DNA from: Actinomycetota bacterium
Lineage (GTDB): Bacteria; Actinomycetota; Thermoleophilia; UBA2241
Length of the DNA: 43,775 nt
Assembly (NCBI GenBank): GCA_003157715.1
Contig: PMKK01000029.1
Location: 1-43,775 of the forward strand
Direction: 5' to 3'
Position numbers and translations under genes: made by a program. The stretch's first letter is position 1. The number at the start of each line of letters is the position of its first letter. Shown one piece after another: positions 15,348-22,595 of the stretch. A model generated the notes under the pieces. That model saw only the letters and a list, made by a program, of their open reading frames with translations. It ran no database searches and was not told the origin of the DNA.

Positions 15348-16970
15348 TCACAGCAGGCGCGCGAGGCCGCTGTCGCCGCGACCGCGCAGCTCGCCGGGAC
15401 GCGGCAGCCTGCCGGTGCGCATGAGCTCCGAGAAGGCGGCAAGATCGAGGTCGCGCGTGCCGGCGGCGGCGACGAGCGCGCCGCCGCGAGCAAAGAAGAC
15501 CGTGAAATCGCCGCCGGCGACGTCGCCGGCGGCAAACGAGTCGTCCCAGCCGCCGCCCACGCCGACCGACACGACGCGCAGCCCGAACTGCTGCGTCCAG
15601 AAGGCCGGCACCCCCGCGAAGGGCGTGCCCATGCCCGCCATCGACGCGGCCGCGGCGCGCCCCATCTGTGCGGCCAGGCGCCAGTGCTCGATGCGCGCCC
15701 GGCCGCCGACGTGCGGCTCGAGGTAGGAGGCGATGTCGCCTGCCGCCCAGACGCCGTGGTCGTTGACCCGCAGCTGGTCGTCGACCTCGAGGCTCTGGCC
15801 GGCGCCGCGGGCGGCGTTCGTGATGAAAGCCGTGGCCGGCTCTACGCCGATGCCGACGATCACGAGGTCGGCGTCGAGCCGGCTGCCGTCGTCGAGCTGC
15901 GCGGCGCGCAGTCGATCGTCGCCGTCGAAGCTGACGATCGTGCGCCCGAGACGAAAGCGCACGCCGTGCTCCTCGTGACGGGCCTGCAAGAAGGCGCCCA
16001 CCTGAGGGCCGAGCTGGGCCGCGAGCGGTGTCTCGTCGGGCGCCACCACGGTCACTTCGAGGCCGCGTTCGCGCAGGGCGGCGGCCGCCTCCATGCCGAT
16101 GAAACCGGTGCCGACGACGATCGCGCGGGCGACCTCTGGGGCCGCCGCTTGGGCCGGCTGGACCGCGCTCTGAGCGGTGCTTTCGAGCGCGTCCTGGGCT
16201 GCCGCGATGATGGCGTCGCAGTCGCTCCACGAGCGTAGCGTGAACACGCCGGGCAGATCGGACCCGGGCGCCTCGAGCCGCCGCGGGGTGCCGCCGGTGC
16301 AGAGCAGCACGGCGTCGGGGGTCATGCTCGTGCCGTCGGCGAACCCGAGCCGCCGCGTGGCCGCGTCGAGGCTCGTCACCTCGGCCTCCAGCAGCTCGAT
16401 GGCGTGCTTTTCGTAGAAGCTCGCGGGGCGCAGCGGCAGCCAGTCCGCGCTCGCCGAACCGGCAAGATAGTCCTTGCTCAGGTTGGGGCGGTCGTAGGGC
16501 CGCCGGCCTTCGCGCTCGACCAGGACGATACGCCCGCCGAAGCCGTGCTGGCGCAGCCCCTCGACGGCGGCGGCGCCCGCGGCGCCGCCGCCCACCACGG
16601 CGAACGTGCGCTCATCGCCGGCCTCGCGCCCGGCCATGGGCATGGCGCGCTGGCGGGGCGCGTCGTCGGGGCGATCGACGTAGATATCGCCGGACTCGAC
16701 GCGCACGCCGAACGGCGTGAGGCCCGAGAGCGGCGGCGGATCGAGCAGGTCGCCGGTGCGGGCGTCGAAGGCGCCCTGATGCCAGGGACAGACCAGCCGC
16801 CCGTCGTGCAGCAGCCCCTTGGCCAGAGGTCCGTCGTAGTGCGTGCAGCGCGCCCCGAAGGCGCGTAGCGCACCGTCGCACGAGAGCAGCAGGCATTTCT
16901 TGCCGCCTACCTCGACCTCGCGCAGCTCGCCGTCACGCAGGTCGGCGACTCTCGCGACCCTCTCTTCCAT
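15348..16970 (-). CDS. Rieske-FAD/NAD(P) oxidoreductase (AIFM3-like)
   Basis: 540 residues. ATG at 16968-16970 after a GGGGG ribosome site. Residues 1-105 form a Rieske [2Fe-2S] domain with C42-x-H44 (RCTHYDGPL) and C61-P-W-H64 (CPWHQGAF). Residues 120-500 are a two-dinucleotide flavoprotein: FAD GGGAAGAAAVEGL, RPNLSKDYL, CTGG, NAD(P)H site VVGTGFIGMEAAAAL, GVWAAGDIA, and a C-terminal reductase dimerisation domain. This is the architecture of apoptosis-inducing-factor-like reductases that carry their own Rieske centre. It may feed electrons to an oxygenase or other acceptor, but none is adjacent. Confidence 0.9.
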   Translation of the reverse strand: MEERVARVADLRDGELREVEVGGKKCLLLSCDGALRAFGARCTHYDGPLAKGLLHDGRLVCPWHQGAFDARTGDLLDPPPLSGLTPFGVRVESGDIYVDRPDDAPRQRAMPMAGREAGDERTFAVVGGGAAGAAAVEGLRQHGFGGRIVLVEREGRRPYDRPNLSKDYLAGSASADWLPLRPASFYEKHAIELLEAEVTSLDAATRRLGFADGTSMTPDAVLLCTGGTPRRLEAPGSDLPGVFTLRSWSDCDAIIAAAQDALESTAQSAVQPAQAAAPEVARAIVVGTGFIGMEAAAALRERGLEVTVVAPDETPLAAQLGPQVGAFLQARHEEHGVRFRLGRTIVSFDGDDRLRAAQLDDGSRLDADLVIVGIGVEPATAFITNAARGAGQSLEVDDQLRVNDHGVWAAGDIASYLEPHVGGRARIEHWRLAAQMGRAAAASMAGMGTPFAGVPAFWTQQFGLRVVSVGVGGGWDDSFAAGDVAGGDFTVFFARGGALVAAAGTRDLDLAAFSELMRTGRLPRPGELRGRGDSGLARLL

Positions 16971-17004
16971 CGAGACCCCCTTCTTGAGCCCTGCCTCTCG
17001 CCGG

Positions 17005-17661
17005 CTACCAGGCGATGGCTACTGCGTGGCCCACTTCGATGCCGGACTCGAGCTGACTGAGCATGAACTCGGCCACATCGGCGCGGGCGATCTTCGTGCC
17101 GCGCGGCAGAGCATACCCGGGAGCCGTCCTCCACAAGTGTTTGCCGGCGCCGTCGACCAGCCTGGCCGGCCGCACGATCGTCCAGTCGAGGCCGCTCTGG
17201 CGGACGGTCACCTCCATCTGACGAAGGTCGGCGAGGGCGCCCCTGCCGGGAGAGGACCTGAAGAGCCGGCCGACCAACCCGACCTGGTCGCCCTGGGGCT
17301 CGCTCCCGGAGCCGCCGATCGAAAGACAGACCAGGCGGCGCACCCGGCCGGCGCTCATCGCGCGCACGATGTTGAGCATGCCCTGCGAGGCGCGCGTGGT
17401 GCGACCGCGGCCGGCCGGGGGTTCGACCGCATACAGCACCGCTTCCTGGCCGGCGACGGCGGCCGCCACGGCGACGCGGTCGAGCAGATCGCCGGACACG
17501 ATCCTCGGGCCGCCCCTGGCGCCGTCGGGCCCGGCGGCCGGTGCGTGGCGCGAAGCTCCGAAGGCGGCTCCGAAGGCGGTCACCTCGTGCCCGCGGGTGA
17601 GTGCGCCGCTGACGAGCAGCTCGCCGAGTCGTTCCCGCGCGTCGACCACGACCACTTTCAT
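17005..17661 (-). CDS. Atypical SDR / NAD(P)-binding-like protein with degraded Gly motif
   Basis: About 218 residues, NAD(P)-binding Rossmann-like family. Start chosen at ATG 17659-17661 (MKVVVVDARERLG), where the fold begins and where TACAGT lies 6 nt upstream; the frame extends 16 residues further without support. Later landmarks fit atypical SDRs: IVSGDLLD, a YAVEPP segment, VRRLVCLSIGG and WTIVRPARLVDG. The first loop, normally GATGxxG, reads DARERLG, so cofactor binding may be weakened or changed. It lies just downstream of the Rieske-FAD gene's start side and is transcribed in the same direction. Confidence 0.7.
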   Translation of the reverse strand: MKVVVVDARERLGELLVSGALTRGHEVTAFGAAFGASRHAPAAGPDGARGGPRIVSGDLLDRVAVAAAVAGQEAVLYAVEPPAGRGRTTRASQGMLNIVRAMSAGRVRRLVCLSIGGSGSEPQGDQVGLVGRLFRSSPGRGALADLRQMEVTVRQSGLDWTIVRPARLVDGAGKHLWRTAPGYALPRGTKIARADVAEFMLSQLESGIEVGHAVAIAW

Positions 17662-17667
17662 GGCAGG

Positions 17668-17696
17668 ACTGTACCCCGAGCCCGGGGGCTCGCCAA
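17668..17696 (-). promoter_or_regulatory. Leaderless promoter of the SDR-like gene
   Basis: On the minus strand TTGGCG (17691-17696), a 17-bp spacer, TACAGT (17668-17673), then exactly 6 nt to ATG. No Shine-Dalgarno is present. Confidence 0.65.
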
Positions 17697-17770
17697 CGTC
17701 GGGCGGCACGCGCGGCTACGAGCGTTCGACCGCGTGCCCTTCGCGCAGCCCCTGTGTCCTTCGCGCGCTG

Positions 17771-17806
17771 TTGTTCAATTGGCCAAGATCTTGGCCAATT
17801 GAACAA
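17771..17806. promoter_or_regulatory. Perfect 36-bp palindrome, candidate operator
   Basis: Each arm is TTGTTCAATTGGCCAAGA and its exact complement, with no loop. It contains two copies of the self-complementary TTGGCCAA separated by GATC. It is AT-richer than its surroundings and sits about 110 bp upstream of the minus-strand SDR-like gene and 196 bp upstream of the plus-strand SdpI-like gene. A dimeric or tetrameric regulator site is plausible; a terminator is unlikely because both flanking genes point away. Confidence 0.6.
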
Positions 17807-18002
17807 GGTCACACGAACCGGGACCGTCCGGTCGACAAGCCGGCTGCTGCTCCACGCGGTAAGGTTAACGGCGGTTGACGAACGCGGCCGGGATCGGGCT
17901 GATGCACGCAAGCGAGGGCTGCCGGACAACGTTGGATGAGCGTGAGCGAGAGCTACGACACGACGGCGCGCGACGCCGGGTCGGTGAAGGGCCGAGGCCG
18001 CG

Positions 18003-18356
18003 GTGCTGAGGGATAACTCGCTGGTCGTGCCCCTCATCCTGGCCTTCGCCTTGCTCTCGATCGGCGTGTTGAGCGCCCTGCGCCGGTTTCCCTACGGCCA
18101 TTGGTCGGGCCTGCGCACGAGAGCCATACTCAGCAGTCGCGCCGCCTGGCAGGCGGCGCATAGAGCGGCGGCTCCCTGGCTGCTGGCGGGCGGCGTCGCC
18201 GGTGCGGCCGCGTGTCTGCTGGCAAGCCGCGCGCCGCGGCGGCTCTCGCTTCTCGATCGTCACAGGAGCGCCGTGGCGATGGGGGCCGAGGCGCTGTTCG
18301 TCGTGCTGGCGACCGTGGTGGCCGAACTGACGGCGCACCGCGTCAAGAACGGTTAG
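18003..18356 (+). CDS. SdpI-like small membrane protein
   Basis: 117 residues, GTG start with only a weak AAGGG/GAGG upstream, so the start is uncertain. Three hydrophobic stretches are visible (residues about 7-24, 55-75 and 92-110). Between the first two, the motif GLRTRAILSSRAAWQAAHR resembles the SdpI-family signature (G-x-R-T, S, W, H-R), found in immunity proteins to the SdpC toxin and in many uncharacterised small membrane proteins. No toxin gene is adjacent, so an immunity role cannot be claimed. Confidence 0.55.
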   Translation: MLRDNSLVVPLILAFALLSIGVLSALRRFPYGHWSGLRTRAILSSRAAWQAAHRAAAPWLLAGGVAGAAACLLASRAPRRLSLLDRHRSAVAMGAEALFVVLATVVAELTAHRVKNG

Positions 18357-18363
18357 CCGGCTC

Positions 18364-19248
18364 TCAGGCCGCCCGGCCGTCCACGAGCGGCCTTGCACTG
18401 CCTCGTCTGGCCCACGCCCGAAAGTCGAGCAGCTCGGGGTGCATCTTGCGCACGTTCTCGATGTCGACGTCGTAGCCGCGGCGCTCGAACCAGTCGTACA
18501 TGAGGTAGAAATCCTCGCCGTGCGCGCGGACCGTGTCCCACGGCACCTGCGTGTACTTCACGGGCTCGTCGATCGCGACGCTCAGCGCCAGGGCGGCGTC
18601 GGGGAACGTCAGCTCGTCGCCGGCGATGTCGAAGGCCTTGCCGATGTACTTGCCGGGCTGGGCAAAGACGATGCCCGTGATCGCGGCGACGTCGTCGACC
18701 GCGATCATCTGCAGACGGGTCGTGCCGCTCAGCGGTGCCGCGACGACGAGCCCCTCGTCGGTGCGTCGCGTGCCGAAGGTCAAGAGGTTCTCCATGAAGT
18801 AGACCGGCCGGATGATCGTGAGCGGCAGGTCGAGATGCCTGAGGTGTTCCTCGGCCTTCGCTTTGCTTTCGAAGTGGGGGATGCCGGTCCGCTTGTCGGC
18901 CGAAGCGACGGACGAGTAGACGTAGTGCTCCACGCCGACCGCCGCGGCCATGTTGCCCAGCGTGTCGGCCTGGGCGAGCTCGTTCTCTGGGCCCTTCTCG
19001 AACGGCGTCGCCATGGCGAAGACGCCGTAGACTCCGGCGAGAGGCTCCACGAGGCTGCGCTCGTCGGTGAGGTCGCCGGGCACCAGCTCGACGCCGAGTC
19101 TGGCGAAAGCCTGGGCACGCTCCGACTCGGGGTCGCGGGTCAGACCGCGAAGGGGCCAGCCGTCGGCGAGCAGCCGCCGGGCCACCGCGCTTCCTTGCTG
19201 GCCCGTGATGCCCGTGACCAGGATCGTCTTGTCGCTGTTAGCGCTCAT
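18364..19248 (-). CDS. NmrA-like NAD(P)-binding protein
   Basis: 294 residues, start ATG 19246-19248 with GAGGAGG 5 nt upstream; the open frame beyond it is not conserved. The first strand and loop (TILVTGITGQQG, glycines 13, 16 and 19) are the NmrA/atypical-SDR nucleotide site. Other family landmarks: VPGDLTDERSL, YGVFAMATPF, HYVYSSVASAD, HFESKAKAEEHLR and LTIIRPVYFMEN. NmrA-like proteins are either redox-sensing regulators or quinone/ketone reductases; the active-site Tyr-x-x-x-Lys of classical SDRs is not present in the usual place. It ends 8 bp from the SdpI-like gene, tail to tail. Confidence 0.85.
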   Translation of the reverse strand: MSANSDKTILVTGITGQQGSAVARRLLADGWPLRGLTRDPESERAQAFARLGVELVPGDLTDERSLVEPLAGVYGVFAMATPFEKGPENELAQADTLGNMAAAVGVEHYVYSSVASADKRTGIPHFESKAKAEEHLRHLDLPLTIIRPVYFMENLLTFGTRRTDEGLVVAAPLSGTTRLQMIAVDDVAAITGIVFAQPGKYIGKAFDIAGDELTFPDAALALSVAIDEPVKYTQVPWDTVRAHGEDFYLMYDWFERRGYDVDIENVRKMHPELLDFRAWARRGSARPLVDGRAA

Positions 19249-19558
19249 GCCGCCTCCTCGAACAGGTCGGGGGCCTTTCTCGTTCGAGGGGGACGTCGCC
19301 CCGCCCGGGTGTGCCGCCGTGCCTGTCCGTCGCCTGATGTGTGTCATTGCCGTTGTTCCCGCCGTGACCCGTACGAAAAACGGGCGCCATTGACCGGCCG
19401 TGCAGGGCCGCACGACGGCGGGCCGCGTGGCGCCCACGTTTGCACTAACACGATAAGGTTAAGTCCAGCGACCGTGGGGTAGAACGGGGCTGTGAAGGAG
19501 TCTCTTCCGGATGCGTGCAGGCGGGCGCTTCAGGGCGCACGCAGACACGCGCCGGGGG
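19249..19558. other. Gap between NmrA-like gene and IS; former leader region
   Basis: No credible gene. TAAGGTTAA occurs at 19454-19462, about 206 bp upstream of the NmrA-like start. On the plus strand a possible -10 (TAGAAC near 19478) and an AAGGAG precede ATG 19511, which opens a short frame (MRAGGRFRAHADTRRG) that runs straight into the IS end. This may be the original 5' region of the gene now at 20568. Confidence 0.45.
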
Positions 19559-20554
19559 CCTAGATGATTGATTCCACGGAATTAGCCGTGCTCAAGGAAA
19601 GCAGTGCAGAGAGGCCGAAGCCGACGGTGCCTATATCACCGTCTGCCCGGAGGCCACGATGGACGCCGACCTCGACACTCTCTGCACGGTCATCTATTGC
19701 ACAGCCGACGACCTTCTGCCAGAGGCACGCGCCAACGCTCGCCGCCGGGTCACCGACGCCGAGGTGGTCGCCCTCTGCGTCGCACAGGCGATCATGGGCA
19801 TCCCTTCCGACCGCAGGTTCCTCGCCGTCGCGCGCAAGCGGCTCGTGCACCTCTTCCCGCAGCTGCCTGCTCAGGCTGGCTACTTCAAGCGTCGCCGCAG
19901 GCTCAGCGACACGATCGAGTGGCTGCTGGCTCACTTCGCTTCTCAGAGCCCCGGCTTCTGCGACGACGTGCTGCTGTGCGACTCGACCCCGGTGGAGTGC
20001 GGACGTAGCCGCGAGACGGCCAAGCGCTCGGCCCTCGGCGAGGCCGCTGGCTACGGCTACTGCGCCGCTCACTCGCGCTGGTTTTGGGGCTTTCGCCTGC
20101 ACGGCCTCTTCGCGCCCGACGGTACGCCGCGCGCGCTCGCCCTGGCCGATCCGCGACGCGACGAGCGAGAGGTCTGTCTTGAGCTGCTGCAACGGGCCGT
20201 GCGCGGCGGTGAGGTGCTTGTGGCCGACAAGGGCTACGCAGGCCGCGAGTTCGCCTTCGCAGCTGCCCGGTGCGGCGTCTGTGTGGTTCGCCCGAAGCGC
20301 GCCGACGAGCACGGCAGTGACCCCCACCTCTCGCAGATCCGCCAGCGCATCGAGTCGATCTTCTGGACGTGCAAGGACCTGCTCACCCTGGAGCGCCACG
20401 GGGCACGCACCCTGGCCGGACTGCGCGAGCGCGTGCTGGCGCGTTTCCTCTGTCTTGCCGCGTGCATCAGTCTCAACCACCGATTGGGACGACCCAGCCG
20501 CGCCCTCGTCGACTACTGCGCTTGAGGCTGCGGGCGTGGAATCAATCATCTAGG
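19559..20554 (+). mobile_element. IS982-family insertion sequence, complete
   Basis: 996 bp bounded by perfect 20-bp terminal inverted repeats, CCTAGATGATTGATTCCACG at 19559-19578 and its complement at 20535-20554. It encodes one transposase with an intact DDE triad. The size and protein fit IS982. No convincing target-site duplication: flanks are CCGGGGG on the left and AGGAGGG on the right. The right end lies just before the AGGAGGG ribosome site of the gene at 20568, so insertion has probably cut that gene from its promoter. Confidence 0.93.
19659..20525 (+). CDS. IS982-family transposase
   Basis: 288 residues. ATG at 19659 has CGGAGG 5 nt upstream. DDE catalytic residues: D108 (LLCDSTPVECGRS), D190 (LVADKGYAGREF) and E232 (QRIESIFWTCKD). 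The N-terminal region (LDTLCTVIYCTADDLLPEARANARRRVTDAEVV in part) is the usual IS982 helical domain. No frameshift or internal stop is seen, so the element may still be active. In frame 19564-20553 a longer plus ORF of 329 codons also spans the element in another frame; it is a shadow. Confidence 0.92.
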   Translation: MDADLDTLCTVIYCTADDLLPEARANARRRVTDAEVVALCVAQAIMGIPSDRRFLAVARKRLVHLFPQLPAQAGYFKRRRRLSDTIEWLLAHFASQSPGFCDDVLLCDSTPVECGRSRETAKRSALGEAAGYGYCAAHSRWFWGFRLHGLFAPDGTPRALALADPRRDEREVCLELLQRAVRGGEVLVADKGYAGREFAFAAARCGVCVVRPKRADEHGSDPHLSQIRQRIESIFWTCKDLLTLERHGARTLAGLRERVLARFLCLAACISLNHRLGRPSRALVDYCA

Positions 20555-20567
20555 AGGAGGGTCTGCG

Positions 20568-21005
20568 ATGGCGCGCCATGTGCCGCTCGAGTTCCACGAC
20601 AAGCTCCATCAGGTACAGGTCGTGCTCGATATCGCGCGTACCGAGGTGGGGCGTCACTACGACTACGGCCGCGAGGTCCTGCCGGGCGTGCGCGTGGTGC
20701 GCGCCGAAGCCGACCGCAGGCCGTTCGCGCTGGCGCTGTGGACGCTGCCCGCCGACGTCGCCGAGATCTGCGGCGATGCCGCCGTCCCGGCCACGGCGGC
20801 CCTGCTTGCCATGGACCGCCCGCAGGCCCACGAACTCCAGCGCCAGGGCGTCTTCATCGATCTCTCGCAGTTCACGCGCAGCGACTCGACGCCTGGTCTG
20901 TACTACGTGCTGTTCGACTTCGTCAGTCCGCGGCAGGTGCATCGCGTACTGCACCGGCTCGTGCCGTCGCTCGAGCCGCACGACGGCCGCCGGCTCGTGG
21001 CCTGA
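20568..21005 (+). CDS. Conserved-looking protein of unknown function (145 aa)
   Basis: Not recognised. ATG at 20568 follows AGGAGGAGGG, an excellent ribosome site that lies immediately outside the IS right end. The protein is globular-looking, without signal peptide or membrane helix: charged N-terminus (FHDKLHQVQVVLDIARTEVG), a middle with PFALALWTLPADVAEIC and LLAMDRPQAHELQRQGVF, and FIDLSQFTRSDSTPG followed by YYVLFDFV. It precedes two rubrerythrin genes by 215 bp, but nothing ties it functionally to them. The IS may have silenced it. Confidence 0.6.
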   Translation: MARHVPLEFHDKLHQVQVVLDIARTEVGRHYDYGREVLPGVRVVRAEADRRPFALALWTLPADVAEICGDAAVPATAALLAMDRPQAHELQRQGVFIDLSQFTRSDSTPGLYYVLFDFVSPRQVHRVLHRLVPSLEPHDGRRLVA

Positions 21006-21084
21006 GCTAAGAGGCCCGGGCTCGCCGATCATCCCTCGATCCCCGGTGCCAACGCCGTCCGCGTCGTCGGTCGGCGGGCGCTGG

Positions 21085-21090
21085 TAGCAT
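21085..21090 (+). promoter_or_regulatory. Candidate -10 for the first rubrerythrin
   Basis: TAGCAT in an otherwise GC-rich gap; no good -35 at 17 bp. It would give a leader of about 120 nt in which I see no known riboswitch. Confidence 0.3.
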
Positions 21091-21220
21091 AAGCGTCTCG
21101 ACCCGCACATCTCGACAGGCAATATCGACCCGCAATCTCGCCCCGCACGGACGATCACGCGGCGGGCTGTGGCCAGGCCCCGTCCGACTACAGAACCGAC
21201 CATCCACAGAAGGAGCGACA

Positions 21221-21766
21221 ATGGCAGACCCGTTCAGGAACGACCCGCCCAAGCCCGAGAAGCTAGGCGCCATGACCGAGGAGAACCTCAAGGCCGCCTT
21301 CGCCGGAGAAAGCCAGGCCTCGCAGAAGTACCTGGCATTTGCGGCCAAGGCCGATGTCGAGGGCTACCCGAACGTCGGCCGGCTCTTTCGCGCCGTGGCC
21401 TACGCCGAGAGCATGCATGCCCGCAACCACCTGAGCGTGCTGGGCGGCATCGGTGACACCGCCGCCAACCTCAAGTCCGCCTGGGGCGGCGAGACGTTCG
21501 AGATCGACGAGATGTATCCGGCTTACGACGCCGTCGCCAAGCTGCAGGGCAACGCCGAGGCCGGCACCTCGATCCGCTATGCCAAGACCGCCGAGAAAGA
21601 CCACCAGGGGATCTACGACTCGACCGCCAAGAGCATCGGCGCGGGCGAGGACCTTGGCAAGGCTCCTATCCGCGTCTGCCCGGTCTGCGGTCACACCGTG
21701 ATCGGCGACGCCCCCGACGAGTGCCCGGTCTGCGGTACGGCCGGCCAGTTCTTCACGGCGTTCTGA
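21221..21766 (+). CDS. Rubrerythrin (first of tandem pair)
   Basis: 181 residues; di-iron peroxidase that reduces hydrogen peroxide with electrons from NAD(P)H-linked redox partners. ATG at 21221 after AAGGAG. The ferritin-like four-helix bundle has ligand candidates E30 (AGESQASQKY), E63/H66 (YAESMHARNH), E94/E97 (FEIDEMYPAY) and E125/H128 (EKDHQG). A C-terminal rubredoxin-like Fe(SCys)4 site is C153-x2-C156 and C168-x2-C171 (CPVCG...CPVCG). A 15-bp stem hairpin follows before the second paralogue. Confidence 0.94.
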   Translation: MADPFRNDPPKPEKLGAMTEENLKAAFAGESQASQKYLAFAAKADVEGYPNVGRLFRAVAYAESMHARNHLSVLGGIGDTAANLKSAWGGETFEIDEMYPAYDAVAKLQGNAEAGTSIRYAKTAEKDHQGIYDSTAKSIGAGEDLGKAPIRVCPVCGHTVIGDAPDECPVCGTAGQFFTAF

Positions 21767-21775
21767 CGTTCTGAC

Positions 21776-21818
21776 GGCGCTCCGCGGCGGTACGCGACGC
21801 ACCCCGCCGCGGAGCGCC
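21776..21818 (+). terminator. Strong hairpin between the two rubrerythrins
   Basis: Perfect 15-bp stem GGCGCTCCGCGGCGG (21776-21790) with its complement at 21804-21818 and a 13-nt loop. It could terminate the first gene's transcript or adjust the ratio between the two paralogues. Confidence 0.7.
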
Positions 21819-21902
21819 ACCCCGCCGCCGGCCATCGCGTCGGTTGGCGGCGGTCCGACACGAAGGCTTATCTGACATCGAGGGAGCATCGAAGGAGGAG
21901 CG

Positions 21903-22469
21903 ATGACTGAAGCAGAGAGCGCGATGCCTGACGAGCTTGAGCGCCGGCTGCCGCACGCCGACGAACTGCATGCCATGGACCTGGCCGATCTCAAGGCCGC
22001 CTTCGCCGGCGAAAGCCAGGCGGCCGAGAAGTACCTCGTGTTCGCCGAGAAGGCCGCCGCGGAGGGCCTGCCCAACGTAGCCAACCTGTTCCGCGCCATT
22101 TCCTTTGCCGAGACACGCCACGCCCGCAACCACCTGCGCGTAATGGCCGGCCTCAACTCGACCGCCGACAACCTGAAGACGGCCTTCGAGGGCGAGTCGT
22201 TCGAGATCGACGAGATGTACCCCGCCTACGTCGAGGTCGCCAAGCTCCAGGGTGACAAGCAGGCCTTCAAGTCGATGCACTGGGCGCTCAAGGCCGAGAT
22301 GGACCACAAGCGGATGTACGCCGAGGCTCGCGAGAAGGTGCTGGCCGGCGGCGACATCGCGGCCCAGCCCGTCAGCGTGTGTCTCGTCTGCGGTCACACG
22401 GTGGTCGGTGATGTGCCCGACAAGTGCCCCGTCTGCGCCGCCCGTGAGGCCTATCGGACCTTCGCCTGA
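21903..22469 (+). CDS. Rubrerythrin (second of tandem pair)
   Basis: 188 residues, clear paralogue of the gene at 21221. ATG at 21903 follows AAGGAGGAG. It has a longer, acidic N-terminus (about 25 residues) before the conserved LKAAFAGESQAAEKYLVFAEKAAAEGLPNVANLFR region, the same EIDEMYPAY ligand stretch and a rubredoxin-like C-terminus with CLVCG and CPVC. The second helix-pair is EMDHKRMY in place of EKDHQGIY. The two copies differ throughout, so the duplication is old. A TTATCT-like -10 lies shortly upstream, but separate transcription is uncertain. Confidence 0.94.
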   Translation: MTEAESAMPDELERRLPHADELHAMDLADLKAAFAGESQAAEKYLVFAEKAAAEGLPNVANLFRAISFAETRHARNHLRVMAGLNSTADNLKTAFEGESFEIDEMYPAYVEVAKLQGDKQAFKSMHWALKAEMDHKRMYAEAREKVLAGGDIAAQPVSVCLVCGHTVVGDVPDKCPVCAAREAYRTFA

Positions 22470-22595
22470 GGGCGCTTCCGAGCGTCATCGTGTAGACTGC
22501 GAGGCGGCGCCGCCGCCGGCTCGCCGCCGGTCGCCGGTCGCCGGTTGTCGCAGCGAATCGTTACAGCGAACCCTTCTGCGTGGAGGTCATCGACC

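Larger units (their letters stand above)
17662..18002. other. Divergent intergenic region with 36-bp palindrome
   Basis: It holds the leaderless promoter of the minus-strand SDR-like gene, a perfect 36-bp palindrome (17771-17806), and the motif TAAGGTTAA (17860-17868). A 26-codon ORF (ATG 17936) overlaps the start of the next gene but lacks a ribosome site. No RNA gene recognised. Confidence 0.6.

Noticed and set aside
17936..18016. 26-residue ORF before the SdpI-like gene
   Set aside because: No ribosome site; may be chance.
16907..18037. 376-codon minus ORF crossing the palindrome
   Set aside because: Arg/Pro-rich shadow that overlaps two other genes.
19560..20549. 329-codon antisense ORF across the IS
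   Set aside because: Formed by the inverted repeats and GC bias; no homology apparent. Kept only as a curiosity.
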